Assembly (NCBI GenBank): GCA_002690655.1 | Contig: NZFL01000031.1 | Coordinates: 1 to 40,508 of the forward strand | Source: Pedosphaera sp. | GTDB lineage: Bacteria; Verrucomicrobiota; Verrucomicrobiia; Limisphaerales; AAA164-E04 | Length of the DNA stretch: 40,508 nucleotides | Direction: 5' to 3' | In this document: piece by piece, positions 1-7,407 of the stretch | How positions within the stretch are numbered: position 1 is the stretch's first letter | Layout of the letters: every line of letters starts with the position of its first letter | The notes under the pieces: generated by a model | Database searches by the model: none | The model's input: only the letters and a program-made list of their open reading frames with translations | What the model was told of the DNA's origin: nothing | Translations under genes and position numbers: made by a program

Positions 1-969
1 AAGACAACGCTCCTTCGTTCACTCCTCAATGACATCGTTGAATACGGCTTCAAAACGGACGTTATTCTGAACGATTTTGGAGATGCAGAAATTGATTCGG
101 CAACGCTGGATTGCTCATCATTGACGAGTCTGGCCCCACTTGCAGCGGGCTGCGCCTGTTGCGAAAGTCTTGAGGAATTGGTCGTACTCTGCCGGACAGC
201 AGCCAAAGGCAAGGGAGATTTCGTGCTTGTCGAATTGAACGGTACGGCAGATCCGCTGCCGCTTCTTGAGACCTTTACCCTATTGGAGGAAAAACTGCCA
301 TTTTTCCCGCGACTGCAGGTATGCGTCATTGATGCTCGGCATTGGGAAACCCGAAAGGATTATAACGTCTTGGAACGAAGGCAACTTGAGACGGCGAGCT
401 TTTGGTATCTCTCTTTTCAGCAGGAAATGCACGCAGACCATTTGATTAAAATAAAAAAAAGTGTTCGTGCAATTGCTCCCAACTCCAGCGAAGTCAATAC
501 AAAGCAGCTTCTGCAGATCATTGTCTCTGGAATTGGAAGAAACCGCGCTGAATCCCATGCAGCTGAGCACCACACACACTCCAAATCAGGCCAAACAGTC
601 GAACAGCCCCCTTCAGGAAAAAAATTAAAACGAACGCAAGATCATGAGCATCAGCTTGCACATCGGTTTACAGGTTGCAAACTACCGCTTCCACCTCGGG
701 TAAGCGCTTCGAGGATGACACGCCTCATGGATAAACTACCGCATTGGGTGCTTCGTGCCAAAGCGCTCGTGAGTATCTTTGATCAGGAGGAACCTCGCTG
801 GCTGTTCGAAAAGGTAGGCACTGAAACCATACCCAAACCAACCCCTGTTTATGACCTTCCAAATACACCGGCTTCCCTCATGTGTATCGGTCCCAAACTG
901 GACCCAGACCAACTTAGAAAGATCGTCGAATCAGAATTTGAAACGGAACAAACGACCCACGAATTTTAG
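1..969 (+). CDS. CobW/COG0523-family GTPase (metallochaperone type), 5' end missing
   Basis: The frame is open from base 1 and ends at TAG 967-969, so this is the 3' part of a gene that starts before the window. The first visible residues, KTTLLRSLL, are the end of a Walker A (GxxxxGKT) loop. NDFGDAEID matches the family's N-E/D-FG switch region. GCACC (residues 50-54 of the fragment) is the CxCC metal-binding motif of COG0523 proteins. ELNGTADP corresponds to the family's E-T-x-G-x-x-DP segment and VIDARHW to the following strand. His-rich stretches (HAAEHHTHS and DHEHQLAHR) lie before a CobW C-terminal-like domain. Members insert or deliver Zn, Co or other metals with GTP hydrolysis. The client metal cannot be told from this fragment. 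The change from the usual TKxD to less clear residues in the guanine-binding region is odd but not proof of loss. Confidence 0.85.
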   Translation, partial: KTTLLRSLLNDIVEYGFKTDVILNDFGDAEIDSATLDCSSLTSLAPLAAGCACCESLEELVVLCRTAAKGKGDFVLVELNGTADPLPLLETFTLLEEKLPFFPRLQVCVIDARHWETRKDYNVLERRQLETASFWYLSFQQEMHADHLIKIKKSVRAIAPNSSEVNTKQLLQIIVSGIGRNRAESHAAEHHTHSKSGQTVEQPPSGKKLKRTQDHEHQLAHRFTGCKLPLPPRVSASRMTRLMDKLPHWVLRAKALVSIFDQEEPRWLFEKVGTETIPKPTPVYDLPNTPASLMCIGPKLDPDQLRKIVESEFETEQTTHEF

Positions 970-1357
970 CCTTGAGTCAGGCATGAACCGAAAGAATGAA
1001 TTTGAGGTAAAGCCGCCCATTGTTGCGTTCTCCCCTGGCAGTATAACAACTGTCACAAAAAATTGAATTGAGATCACACAGAATCTTTATAACCGCATCA
1101 AAATTGCCCTCAAGAATCCATTGGATACCGAGGCTCCCCTGCTCTGTGAATGCCGGTCAGGTTCATCCATGAAAACCAATGCCAACCACCTTGCTGGGAC
1201 AATTATTGGATTGACTGTTGACGACCTCCTCACGGCGGACAACTAGAAATCAAGTCACCCAAGACAGAAAAAGTTACAACTCACTATTCTGCGCAGGCGG
1301 TTAGCCCCACGCTATCCGGGATTAAACTCAAATTCATTCCAAGGAGTAGCTCTTGGC
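970..1357. other. Intergenic region with a split, unrecognised small frame
   Basis: No convincing gene. One plus-strand frame is open from ATG 983 to TGA 1064-1066 and, in the same frame, from 1067 to TAG 1244-1246. The two pieces are about 27 and 59 codons. The second contains CECRSG and ends in an acidic stretch, but has no good start codon of its own until ATG 1166. It may be a decayed gene or chance. No terminator hairpin with a T-run was seen between the CobW gene and the convergent DUF1080 gene. Confidence 0.35.
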
Positions 1358-2290
1358 CTATTTTTCAACGATCCAGATATTGCGGTAGCGGACAGGATTG
1401 CCGTGGCCTTGAAGAACGATTGGGCCGCGAGCAATTTCCTTGCGGTTGCCCCCAGCCCCGGTGCCTTTGGGAAGTTCCACGTCATCATGAATCTTGATAC
1501 CGTTGTGGATCACGGTGATCCGTGCGTTCTTGGTTTTCTTGTCACCCTCGAATCGCGGCGCAGTGAAATGAATATCGTAGGTCTGCCAGGTGAGCGGAGG
1601 GAAACACATGTTGGTGTCTGCCAATTTGAATTTGTAAAGACAACCGCACCATTGCTTGGGGTCAGACTGGGGTTTTTCTTTCCATGAGTTGATATCGAGA
1701 TCGAGACCGAAACTATCAAGCACCTGGGTTTCGTATCGGTTGAAGGAATAGATACCGCTGTTGCCCCGGTCTTGGCTTCCTGGCGTTGTTTCCGGCTTGA
1801 AAGGAAGTCTGAATTCGATATGTAGCTCGAAATCGCCGAAGCTCTGCTTGGTTTGAGTGCCGGATTCGAGGAGGCCGTCAGAGAGTTTGCCATGATCCCA
1901 AGCGTCCGCGCTGGTGCCATCGAATAGAATGGTGGCGTTTGCTGGTGGTTTGGCTCCCATGCGTGGGCTTTGACGCGTGACCCGATGTGCATGCTGGGTC
2001 AGTGCTTTGATCTCCTCAGTGTTACCGCGGATTTGCCCAATGGAGGAACGATCCCAACCGACCCCTGGGAGGCCGCCATTGTAGACGCTGACCTGGAACT
2101 GACCTTTTCCGAGGGCAATCACCTGAAACGCTTTACCCGCTTGGATGTATTCTCCCTGGAGTGAGAAGTCAGGATTTTCTGCACTCGCTTTGGCCGGGTC
2201 CGTCCAAATGGGGCCGGCAGCTTGTGGCGCAATCATCCCAGCGTTGAGAAGCATCGCGAGGGAGCCAATGATAACAGCAGTACGTTTCAT
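1358..2290 (-). CDS. Exported DUF1080 (3-keto-disaccharide hydrolase-like) protein
   Basis: This encodes 310 residues from the ATG at 2290. A start at 2308 would add six residues in front of a clean signal peptide (MKRTAVIIGSLAMLLNAG, cleavage near QAA-GP). Residues about 35-115 form a small N-terminal region with a GEYIQAGKAFQVIALG segment. From about residue 118 (ILFDGTSADAWDHG) a DUF1080 concanavalin-like sandwich follows, including FGDFELHIEFRLP, NSGIYSF and a C-terminal RYRNIWIVEK strand. DUF1080 proteins are exported sugar-binding or sugar-cleaving enzymes, some shown to hydrolyse 3-keto-glycosides. Substrate here is unknown. It stands alone, convergent with the CobW gene and divergent from the DUF2293 gene, with no obvious Shine-Dalgarno. 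A second, shorter DUF1080 protein lies at 31423-32037. Confidence 0.9.
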   Translation of the reverse strand: MKRTAVIIGSLAMLLNAGMIAPQAAGPIWTDPAKASAENPDFSLQGEYIQAGKAFQVIALGKGQFQVSVYNGGLPGVGWDRSSIGQIRGNTEEIKALTQHAHRVTRQSPRMGAKPPANATILFDGTSADAWDHGKLSDGLLESGTQTKQSFGDFELHIEFRLPFKPETTPGSQDRGNSGIYSFNRYETQVLDSFGLDLDINSWKEKPQSDPKQWCGCLYKFKLADTNMCFPPLTWQTYDIHFTAPRFEGDKKTKNARITVIHNGIKIHDDVELPKGTGAGGNRKEIARGPIVLQGHGNPVRYRNIWIVEK

Positions 2291-2415
2291 AGAGTGCGAG
2301 TTGAACATGCCGGATATTGGGCTGTCAATACGTAGAGTGAGCTCAAAGGGATTCCCGATGAGTCAGCGGTTGATTGTTACTTGAAACATAATGAGGCTTT
2401 AGATCAACATTGGGC

Positions 2416-3168
2416 ATGCCTGATGCAGCTCTTGAAGTCCGCCCCAGCAAAAACCATCGCCAGGTTCTAAACGTTGAAGGGGAAACCCTGGATGTGCCAA
2501 AAGGTTGGAGCCTGTTGCCACCGGGAGACGCCGCATTGAGTCGACGCATCAAAAAGGATGGCCCCACATGGACGGTCATCGAGATGAAGGGACGAAAGCG
2601 ATTCTCGCGAGGAATCTGGGCGCCCGGTGAGCGGATAGAAGCCTTGAAACGAGAACGAGCGTCCGAGTGTAGGGATCCTGCTTATCAAAGAAAACTGAAC
2701 TCGAGTCGAGTACGCCGAGCCAAGCTCCAATCCGACTATGCCTTAAAATTTGAAGCTAGCGTGTTGAGCTTTCTTGATTTTGCTCCTGAGCATCAAGCCC
2801 TTGCTGAGGCACTTGCCAAGGCGATTGCCGATCATGCCGTTCCTGTTGGAAGTGGAACCGTGGCACGCACCCAACGCATTCCTATCGAACAACGAGCGGA
2901 GGCCGCGACAATCGCTTGGATGCGCCATCAAACCACCGCCTACGACCATATGGTCATCCCACGAGAGAAGGGTAAACGAAGGGAAGTACGACGCATGCTG
3001 GCCAGGCGCTCGAAGCAATTACTGGAGCGTTATCGACGGGACGTCGCATTGCCCATCATGACGGCCTGCCCACTCCGCGCAGCACTCAGCCTCAGAAAAA
3101 AAACTGAGGTGAATAGCTCCCGATCAGATAATGAAGCAGGAAGATCACATCAAGAGCAGCCACTGTGA
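2416..3168 (+). CDS. DUF2293 domain protein
   Basis: This encodes 250 residues from ATG 2416. A TTG two codons upstream is possible but less likely. The N-terminal third (residues 15-80) is a region with KGWSLLPPGDAALSRRIKK and W-x-V-x-x-x-KGRK. The middle (about 80-110) is basic. The C-terminal part carries the DUF2293 signature: VGSGTVARTQRIPIEQRAEA, then AWMRHQTTAYDHM and IPREKGKRREVRRMLARRS. The strongly basic, Arg-rich helices suggest nucleic-acid binding, but the family has no assigned function. There is no signal peptide, so it is cytoplasmic. It is divergently arranged from the DUF1080 gene across 125 bp that could hold both promoters. Confidence 0.88.
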   Translation: MPDAALEVRPSKNHRQVLNVEGETLDVPKGWSLLPPGDAALSRRIKKDGPTWTVIEMKGRKRFSRGIWAPGERIEALKRERASECRDPAYQRKLNSSRVRRAKLQSDYALKFEASVLSFLDFAPEHQALAEALAKAIADHAVPVGSGTVARTQRIPIEQRAEAATIAWMRHQTTAYDHMVIPREKGKRREVRRMLARRSKQLLERYRRDVALPIMTACPLRAALSLRKKTEVNSSRSDNEAGRSHQEQPL

Positions 3169-3271
3169 ACGTTTTCGTTTCACTCATCTCCTGCAGTACG
3201 TCGAAACAGAGGCGGGACGACGACAACACTCGTTGCCCGGCTGTGGTAAGAGCCAAGTCGTCTCAGGCTAA
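3131..3271 (+). CDS. Possible 46-residue protein overlapping the DUF2293 gene end
   Basis: ATG 3131 opens a 46-codon frame ending at TAA 3269-3271. It overlaps the last 38 bases of the DUF2293 gene in another frame. The product would be basic and contain HCERFRFTHLLQYVE and LPGCGK. I do not recognise it. It could equally be a chance frame. The following stretch, 3272-3465, shows no gene. Confidence 0.2.
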   Translation: MKQEDHIKSSHCERFRFTHLLQYVETEAGRRQHSLPGCGKSQVVSG

Positions 3272-3465
3272 AAGCCCCCGCCATCACGTCTGAACTTGCA
3301 ACATTTGGGATAAGTCACTCACAATACCCACACTGCACTCAAATTTGAGACACTTATCTCATCAATCACCGTTTTATGAACTGTTTGGGGAGTGTTATCG
3401 TGATGTGATTTTCAAACCAGTATTGATGCGTAAATCCCTTTGAGGGTGACTTCGGAAATCCTATC

Positions 3466-3712
3466 TTATTCGATTGCCCAGAGTTTGATAGAATCGAACA
3501 TAATCCGGTTGGGGGAGGCAGCGAATGTCTTGAAAGTAAGTTCGCTGCGACCCATCAGAGATACCTGGTCATCTCGGATCATCCGACCTTTTCCATTCAC
3601 GCTGATCCACATCCTGCCCTCCTCAAACTCGAGGACCAGATCGACCCATTCGTTCAGCCGAAGACCAGGAGCCTCGCTGGAGAATGCTTGTCCACCGTGC
3701 AGCTTGAGAGTT
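3466..3712 (-). pseudogene. C-terminal fragment of a lectin-like (ConA/DUF1080-type) gene
   Basis: About 80 residues ending at 3466 read as the last strands of a concanavalin-like sandwich: LNEWVDLVLEFEEGRMWISV, then VNGKGRMIRDD, then NRIMFDSIKLWAIE. The N-terminal part of such a domain, and any signal peptide, is missing. Reading upstream on the minus strand, the similarity stops at about 3712 and the sequence turns into the opposite-strand group II intron remnant at 3714-3788. A nominal ATG at 3738 lies inside that intron sequence and is unlikely to be native. I read this as a gene truncated by insertion and later deletion. Confidence 0.6.
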
Positions 3713-3713
3713 T

Positions 3714-3788
3714 GAGACGTATGAGGGGAAACTCTCACTTACGGTTCTTAGGGAAGAGAGTTACCGCAAGGCGGCCCCCTTACCCGAC
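3714..3788 (+). mobile_element. Group II intron remnant: domains V and VI (3' end)
   Basis: Bases 3714-3747 are exactly 34 nt and fold as a group II domain V: GAGACGTATGAGG, a GAAA-type tetraloop region, then CTCACTTACGGTTC. This matches the bacterial form GAGCCGTATG...CACGTACGGTTC with two visible differences (A for C near the 5' end, T for G in the 3' strand). Bases 3748-3788 follow as a domain VI-like hairpin around ACCGCAAGG, with a C-rich 3' strand. The CTTACCCGAC ending is typical of an intron 3' end with a branch-point A. The reverse transcriptase and domains I-IV are absent upstream. It is therefore a dead 3' relic. The changed base beside the catalytic AGC triad would also argue against activity. 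Confidence 0.7.
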
Positions 3789-4002
3789 CAGTTGCAAACG
3801 TAATTCTCCGATCAATTCCAAGATTAGCATAGAGTAAATTCTGCGCTTGCCATCAATACTAGTCTATCACAATTTGGAAAGCATGAGCCGCCCTGTCAGC
3901 AATTCCATAGAAGCTAGAGTTACGCATGCAACGTTGGCCCCCATCAATTCAGATTCCCAATACACCGATAGTAAGACAGCGGTCTCAGGAAATATTCCCG
4001 CC

Positions 4003-5811
4003 ATGGTCTTTCGATTTCATCACACTCTCTTGGAGACGGCGGCCAGAGCTTTTGCCCTCATCATACTCCTGACATTGGCCTCGCTCCCCACAACCAGCAA
4101 GGCTCTCGACATCACCCAAGGGTGGCGTTTCACCACAGGCGACGATGCAGCATGGGCGCGGCCCGATTTCGATGATTCGGGATGGAAATCAATCGAAATC
4201 GGCAGACCGTGGGAGAAAGCGGGCTATAAGGACTATGACGGTTATGGATGGTATCGCTTACGCGTCACAGTGCCAAAAGCCGTGGGGAAAAGCGCTTACT
4301 TCAAATACTACCAGAGACTTACTTTATCACTTGGTGCGGTGGATAATGTAGATGTAACCTACTTCAACGGTGAGGAGGTGGGGCGAACCGGCTCGGCACC
4401 AGATGATATCAAGGGCCACGACAAGACGATCAGGCACTACCAAGTGCCAGCCGAGCTTATTCGATGGGATGCTGAGAACGTGATTGCCGTGCGCGTATTT
4501 GATGATGGCGGCGATGGGGGAATCAGCAAAGGCAGCCTAAAGCTGTCGGCGCCCACTTGGCATGAATTCGTGACGGTCGATATCAGCCATGGCCGCGGCG
4601 AAGGAATTCACCCGGCAGGTGCACCCATGAATATGTCGGCCAGGATACACAACACGGCGTTTGAGAACTTGAGAGGCACAGTGCAGTGGAAGGTCGAGAG
4701 CGACACCTGGCTGGTAGACCAGCGAGAGCTCTTCGCCGACAACACCAAGCCTCAACAGCTTTCAGCCGAAATGTCGCATACGGTGGCATTTCGCTTCGAT
4801 CCCCCCGCAGCCGGCTTCTACCAAGTCACCTGCACCTTTTCGCACGACAGCGACGATTCAGTTGTCTCGCAATCGCGGATGCGCGGTTATGCACCGGAGA
4901 AGATGGATCGCTCTCCCGATGCCCCCGAAGACATGAGGACGTTCTGGGATGAGGCGATCGAGGAGCTGGCCACCGTAGCGCCTCAATACAAAATCAGTCC
5001 GAGCCCGAAGTGGAATACAGATCAAACCGATTGTTATCTCGTGGAGATGCGCAGCCTTGGGGATGTCCGGATTCGCGGATGGTTCGAAGTGCCGAAGTCT
5101 GCCGGGCCGCATCCAGTACTGCTGAGGGTGCCGGGTTACACACAAGGAATGCAGCCGACGCAGTCAATACCTGACATGGCAGTGCTGTCACTCAACATCC
5201 GAGGCCACGGCAACAGCACCGACGACGAGCCTGGATATTACTGGTGGGGGCCAGGTGATTATCTCCTGCGTGGTCTGGATGACCCACAGAAGTTTTTCTA
5301 CCGTGGAGCAATCATGGACTGCCTGCGCGGAGTCGATTTTGTAACGTCACGTCCAGAAGCAGATGCCAAGCGAATCGCCATCACTGGAGGCAGCCAGGGT
5401 GGGATGCTCTCATTCGCCGCAGCAGCACTCGACAAGCGCATTGCATTGAGCGCGCCGGACATTCCCTTTGTTGTCGACTCCATGAAAAGCTTCAAAATGA
5501 CAGCTTGGCCGGGGATGATCATCTGGGACTGGCTGGGCAGAGCACCCGCGCACAACACATGGGAGCTGGCGGGCAAGACATTCAGTTACATCGATCCGAA
5601 AAATCTCGCAGGATGGATCGCATGCCCGGTCTTCATGGGCGTTGGCCTGCAGGACAATGCGGCCCCTGCACCAGCAGCCTTCGCCGCTTACAACCAAGTC
5701 CGCAGTCCGAAAGAGTATCGCGTGTATCCTGAAGCGGGCCATCACACCCCCCCCGAACATGTCGTAGCAAAGATGATCTGGATACGAAAACAGTTTGCCA
5801 TGAAGGAATGA
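4003..5811 (+). CDS. Exported esterase: GH2-like jelly roll fused to acetyl-xylan-esterase-type hydrolase
   Basis: ATG 4003 is chosen because AGGAA lies 10 bases upstream and a hydrophobic signal segment follows (AFALIILLTLASLPTTSKA). The frame itself is open from 3847. The product has 602 residues. Residues about 35-155 resemble the sugar-binding jelly roll of family 2 glycoside hydrolases (WRFTTGDDAAWARPDFDDSGW, then GYGWYRLRVTVP, NVIAVRVFDDGGDGG). A beta-sandwich linker follows. Residues about 300-602 are an alpha/beta hydrolase of the AXE1/cephalosporin-deacetylase type. It has nucleophile Ser464 in GGSQGG, probable acid Asp551 (GLQDNAAP) and His580 (EAGHHTPP). RGHGNS and YYWWGPGDY are typical of the family. 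Expected role is deacetylation of plant or algal polysaccharides outside the cytoplasm. The gene is visibly richer in G+C than its neighbours. Confidence 0.88.
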   Translation: MVFRFHHTLLETAARAFALIILLTLASLPTTSKALDITQGWRFTTGDDAAWARPDFDDSGWKSIEIGRPWEKAGYKDYDGYGWYRLRVTVPKAVGKSAYFKYYQRLTLSLGAVDNVDVTYFNGEEVGRTGSAPDDIKGHDKTIRHYQVPAELIRWDAENVIAVRVFDDGGDGGISKGSLKLSAPTWHEFVTVDISHGRGEGIHPAGAPMNMSARIHNTAFENLRGTVQWKVESDTWLVDQRELFADNTKPQQLSAEMSHTVAFRFDPPAAGFYQVTCTFSHDSDDSVVSQSRMRGYAPEKMDRSPDAPEDMRTFWDEAIEELATVAPQYKISPSPKWNTDQTDCYLVEMRSLGDVRIRGWFEVPKSAGPHPVLLRVPGYTQGMQPTQSIPDMAVLSLNIRGHGNSTDDEPGYYWWGPGDYLLRGLDDPQKFFYRGAIMDCLRGVDFVTSRPEADAKRIAITGGSQGGMLSFAAAALDKRIALSAPDIPFVVDSMKSFKMTAWPGMIIWDWLGRAPAHNTWELAGKTFSYIDPKNLAGWIACPVFMGVGLQDNAAPAPAAFAAYNQVRSPKEYRVYPEAGHHTPPEHVVAKMIWIRKQFAMKE

Positions 5812-6354
5812 CTACTGACCATCAAGTGCAGCTGCGGCCAACCGATATCTAATAGGCGACAACACGGTATGCTTAAAAAAGAAGAATTGAATATTTATTT
5901 TATTTTTCTGTTTGAAATGGCCCAATCTTCTCGACAGCTCCTTTTCAGGGAGCAGCCTCACCCACTGTCGAGTTACCCAAACTGGCTAGAGCAAACGAAA
6001 GTTATCCTTACGCGAAGTGCTTACCTTGGCTTTCTCAATGATTTGAACACGGAAATCGGAATTGGGACAAGGAATCCAATTTTGTTACGGGGTCAAATTG
6101 GAGTGGATGCAGAGTTGATGACGGATGCCCCAAAAAATGCTATGCATAATACTTAGTGATCATGGTATTGTCGGACCAGTAAAGAAGGGAAGTCGTATCA
6201 GCGGATACAAGCTCGTGGAATCTGTCAATTCAGAGAATCAAAGAAACTCCCTCATCCAACTGCGTGTGCAAACCTCCAGAAAGAGAAACGCCTCCTATAA
6301 AACCGCTCACCTTTTGTAATTGACTAATGAGCAGTCTCATTGTGTTTCTAGAAC
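5812..6354. other. AT-rich stretch at the edge of the tRNA-Sec island
   Basis: There is no gene I can defend. Two plus-strand frames are open, 5869-6156 (ATG 5917 also possible) and 6125-6319. They overlap by about 30 bases in different frames, so they might be two pieces of one decayed gene. Neither product shows a motif I recognise. Base composition drops sharply from the G+C-rich esterase gene at 5811. This fits a boundary between host DNA and an acquired segment. Confidence 0.4.
6326..6341. promoter_or_regulatory. Inverted repeat just upstream of the Gly/Cys peptide gene
   Basis: AATGAG-CAGT-CTCATT is a perfect 6-bp inverted repeat with a 4-base loop. It ends 13 bases before the ATG at 6355. 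It could be an operator or an mRNA hairpin controlling the small-gene cluster. The short arms mean chance is possible. Confidence 0.3.
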
Positions 6355-6513
6355 ATGGACTGGCTGATTATGGGAATCCTACTTTTCGTGGTCGTCATGG
6401 TAGCTAAATCCGGTAAAAGCGGATCAGTTACTGGTGGCTATGGTGGTTTCGGCGGTGGTTGCGGCAGCAGTTGTGGCGGTGGTTGCGGAGGAGGATGTGG
6501 TGGTGGTGATTAA
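6355..6513 (+). CDS. 52-residue single-span membrane peptide with Gly/Cys-rich tail
   Basis: ATG 6355 to TAA 6511-6513. The product has one hydrophobic helix (MDWLIMGILLFVVVMVA, residues 1-17), a short basic turn (KSGKSG), then a tail made almost only of Gly with four regularly spaced Cys: CGSSC, then two GGGC repeats, ending GGGD. The design resembles the Gly/Cys tails of small bacterial surface or membrane proteins and of some precursor peptides. I cannot assign it to a named family. Codon choice varies among GGT, GGC and GGA, so the repeat is not a simple nucleotide slippage product. It opens a run of short same-strand genes ending at 6967. The tail could bind metal, form disulfides or carry a modification. 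These are inferences only. Confidence 0.65.
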   Translation: MDWLIMGILLFVVVMVAKSGKSGSVTGGYGGFGGGCGSSCGGGCGGGCGGGD

Positions 6514-6576
6514 CCTCACACATGCAAGATTTTGATTGAAGATGCTCCGAGGGAAATGTGGGGGTTCAGTGGACTA

Positions 6577-6774
6577 ATGGGAGCGTATGCTATTCTCGGA
6601 AATAGAATAGGTGGAAAACCTGCAACGCCTCCGATGTGGATACCCAAAAGGAAATCTATGTGGTTTTACTTGAGCAGTCGTGAGCATTATGCTGTGACCA
6701 GTGAAGCTATTGAATCAGGCGAGACAATGAGCGAGTGGATTCGCAATGCGGTGCGTAAGGCTGCGAAATGTTAA
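6577..6774 (+). CDS. Small ribbon-helix-helix-like protein
   Basis: The frame is open from TTG 6532 to TAA 6772-6774. Possible ATG starts are 6556, 6577, 6634 and 6658. ATG 6658 has the best ribosome site (AAAAGGA 6 bases upstream) but leaves only 38 residues. ATG 6577 gives 65 residues. The C-terminal part fits the ribbon-helix-helix pattern: a strand (KSMWFYLSS), a first helix (EHYAVTSEAIESG) and a second helix (TMSEWIRNAVRKAAK), as in small phage, plasmid and antitoxin repressors. It probably binds DNA as a dimer. It overlaps the next small gene by 7 bases, which suggests coupled translation. Confidence 0.55.
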   Translation: MGAYAILGNRIGGKPATPPMWIPKRKSMWFYLSSREHYAVTSEAIESGETMSEWIRNAVRKAAKC

Positions 6775-6836
6775 ATGACTTTTTGCAGTGGCTTTTTGCA
6801 GTGGTGGTCACTGGTTTGTTTTTGTTGTGGATTTAG
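6768..6836 (+). CDS. 22-residue hydrophobic peptide
   Basis: ATG 6768 to TAG 6834-6836. AAGG lies 7 bases upstream, and the start overlaps the stop of the preceding gene. The product, MLNDFLQWLFAVVVTGLFLL plus WI, is a single membrane span. The frame runs through a perfect 13-bp tandem duplication (6779-6804). Without that duplication the frame after residue 8 would be different. Either the peptide was created by the duplication, or the duplication broke a longer product. It could be a phage-type small membrane protein, a toxin-like peptide or chance. Confidence 0.35.
   Translation: MLNDFLQWLFAVVVTGLFLLWI
6779..6804 (+). repeat. Perfect 13-bp tandem duplication
   Basis: CTTTTTGCAGTGG occurs twice with no spacer (6779-6791 and 6792-6804). 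As 13 is not a multiple of three, the copy shifts the reading frame. It lies inside the short hydrophobic frame at 6768-6836. Confidence 0.9.
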
Positions 6837-6844
6837 GAACTCAT

Positions 6845-6967
6845 ATGAACGAAGTGTTGGCACTTTCAGCACCTCCACCATCGGCACTTATTGCGGTTGG
6901 AATTCGCATTGGAATCTTCATCGCTTGTATTGCGGTGGTGCTTTTTATTTTTAAGAAAATCAGGTGA
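6845..6967 (+). CDS. 40-residue single-span membrane peptide
   Basis: ATG 6845 to TGA 6965-6967, with AGGA placed 6-7 bases upstream and a gap of only 8 bases from the previous stop. The product has a short polar N-terminus (MNEVLALSAPPPSA), one hydrophobic helix (LIAVGIRIGIFIACIAVVLF) and a basic end (KKIR). This polar-helix-basic order is seen in the small coat and accessory proteins of filamentous phages and in small regulatory peptides. No phage assembly ATPase or coat gene is visible nearby, so phage origin is a guess. Its 3' three quarters lie opposite the C-terminal part of the minus-strand HTH frame. Confidence 0.5.
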   Translation: MNEVLALSAPPPSALIAVGIRIGIFIACIAVVLFIFKKIR

Positions 6968-7201
6968 TGCGAAAATCCTCGTATACAATCTATCTACCAA
7001 TTTTTCTTGGCGAATCTCTTCAGCTACAATCTCGTAAAACGTGTGGTTCCATATTGTTTTTGAACTTAGGTGAAGATAATTGGCAGCCTGCTTAGGCGTT
7101 AGGAATACCAAATTTTGAATTCCTTGAATTTCCGAAGAATCTGCGTCCGATAAACCAAGCCAGTAGGCATTCAACGCGAAATGAAACTGTTCCTGATACA
7201 T
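6866..7201 (-). CDS. Excisionase/MerR-type helix-turn-helix protein
   Basis: This encodes up to 111 residues. Residues 30-50 read LVFLTPKQAANYLHLSSKTI, the typical first two helices of an excisionase-like winged HTH (LTPKEAAxxLxVSxxT). A short acidic N-terminal arm precedes it, and a helix rich in Glu and Arg follows. The last 28 residues are very polar (HHRNTSDEDSNANSNRNK) and lie opposite the plus-strand 40-residue gene. They may be read-through of a damaged 3' end. As a small DNA-binding protein next to a tRNA gene, it may be the directionality factor or repressor of an integrated element. No integrase gene is visible. Confidence 0.5.
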   Translation of the reverse strand: MYQEQFHFALNAYWLGLSDADSSEIQGIQNLVFLTPKQAANYLHLSSKTIWNHTFYEIVAEEIRQEKLVDRLYTRIFASPDFLKNKKHHRNTSDEDSNANSNRNKCRWWRC

Positions 7202-7407
7202 TCATGCCTTCACGAATAGTAACGCCACGGAATTTGATTTTATTCGCCCGCTTATTCATGCCATAACAAGTATAGGTTGAGTATGGCTTTTTTTACAGGA
7301 GAAGGGTAATCGGTTACGAAAGAAGACAAGTTATTATTTGCGCAAAACAAGCGAATTCTGGAAGCATAAATCACTGTAAACAATGTTAATACAACGCTTA
7401 TAGGCAA

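Noticed and set aside
3740-3846. Active group II intron
   Set aside because: No reverse transcriptase or domains I-IV are present and the domain V sequence has changed bases. It is only a relic.
5869-6319. Two overlapping plus-strand frames as genes
   Set aside because: No motif, no clear ribosome site and different frames. They may be pieces of one decayed gene, but I cannot support a call.
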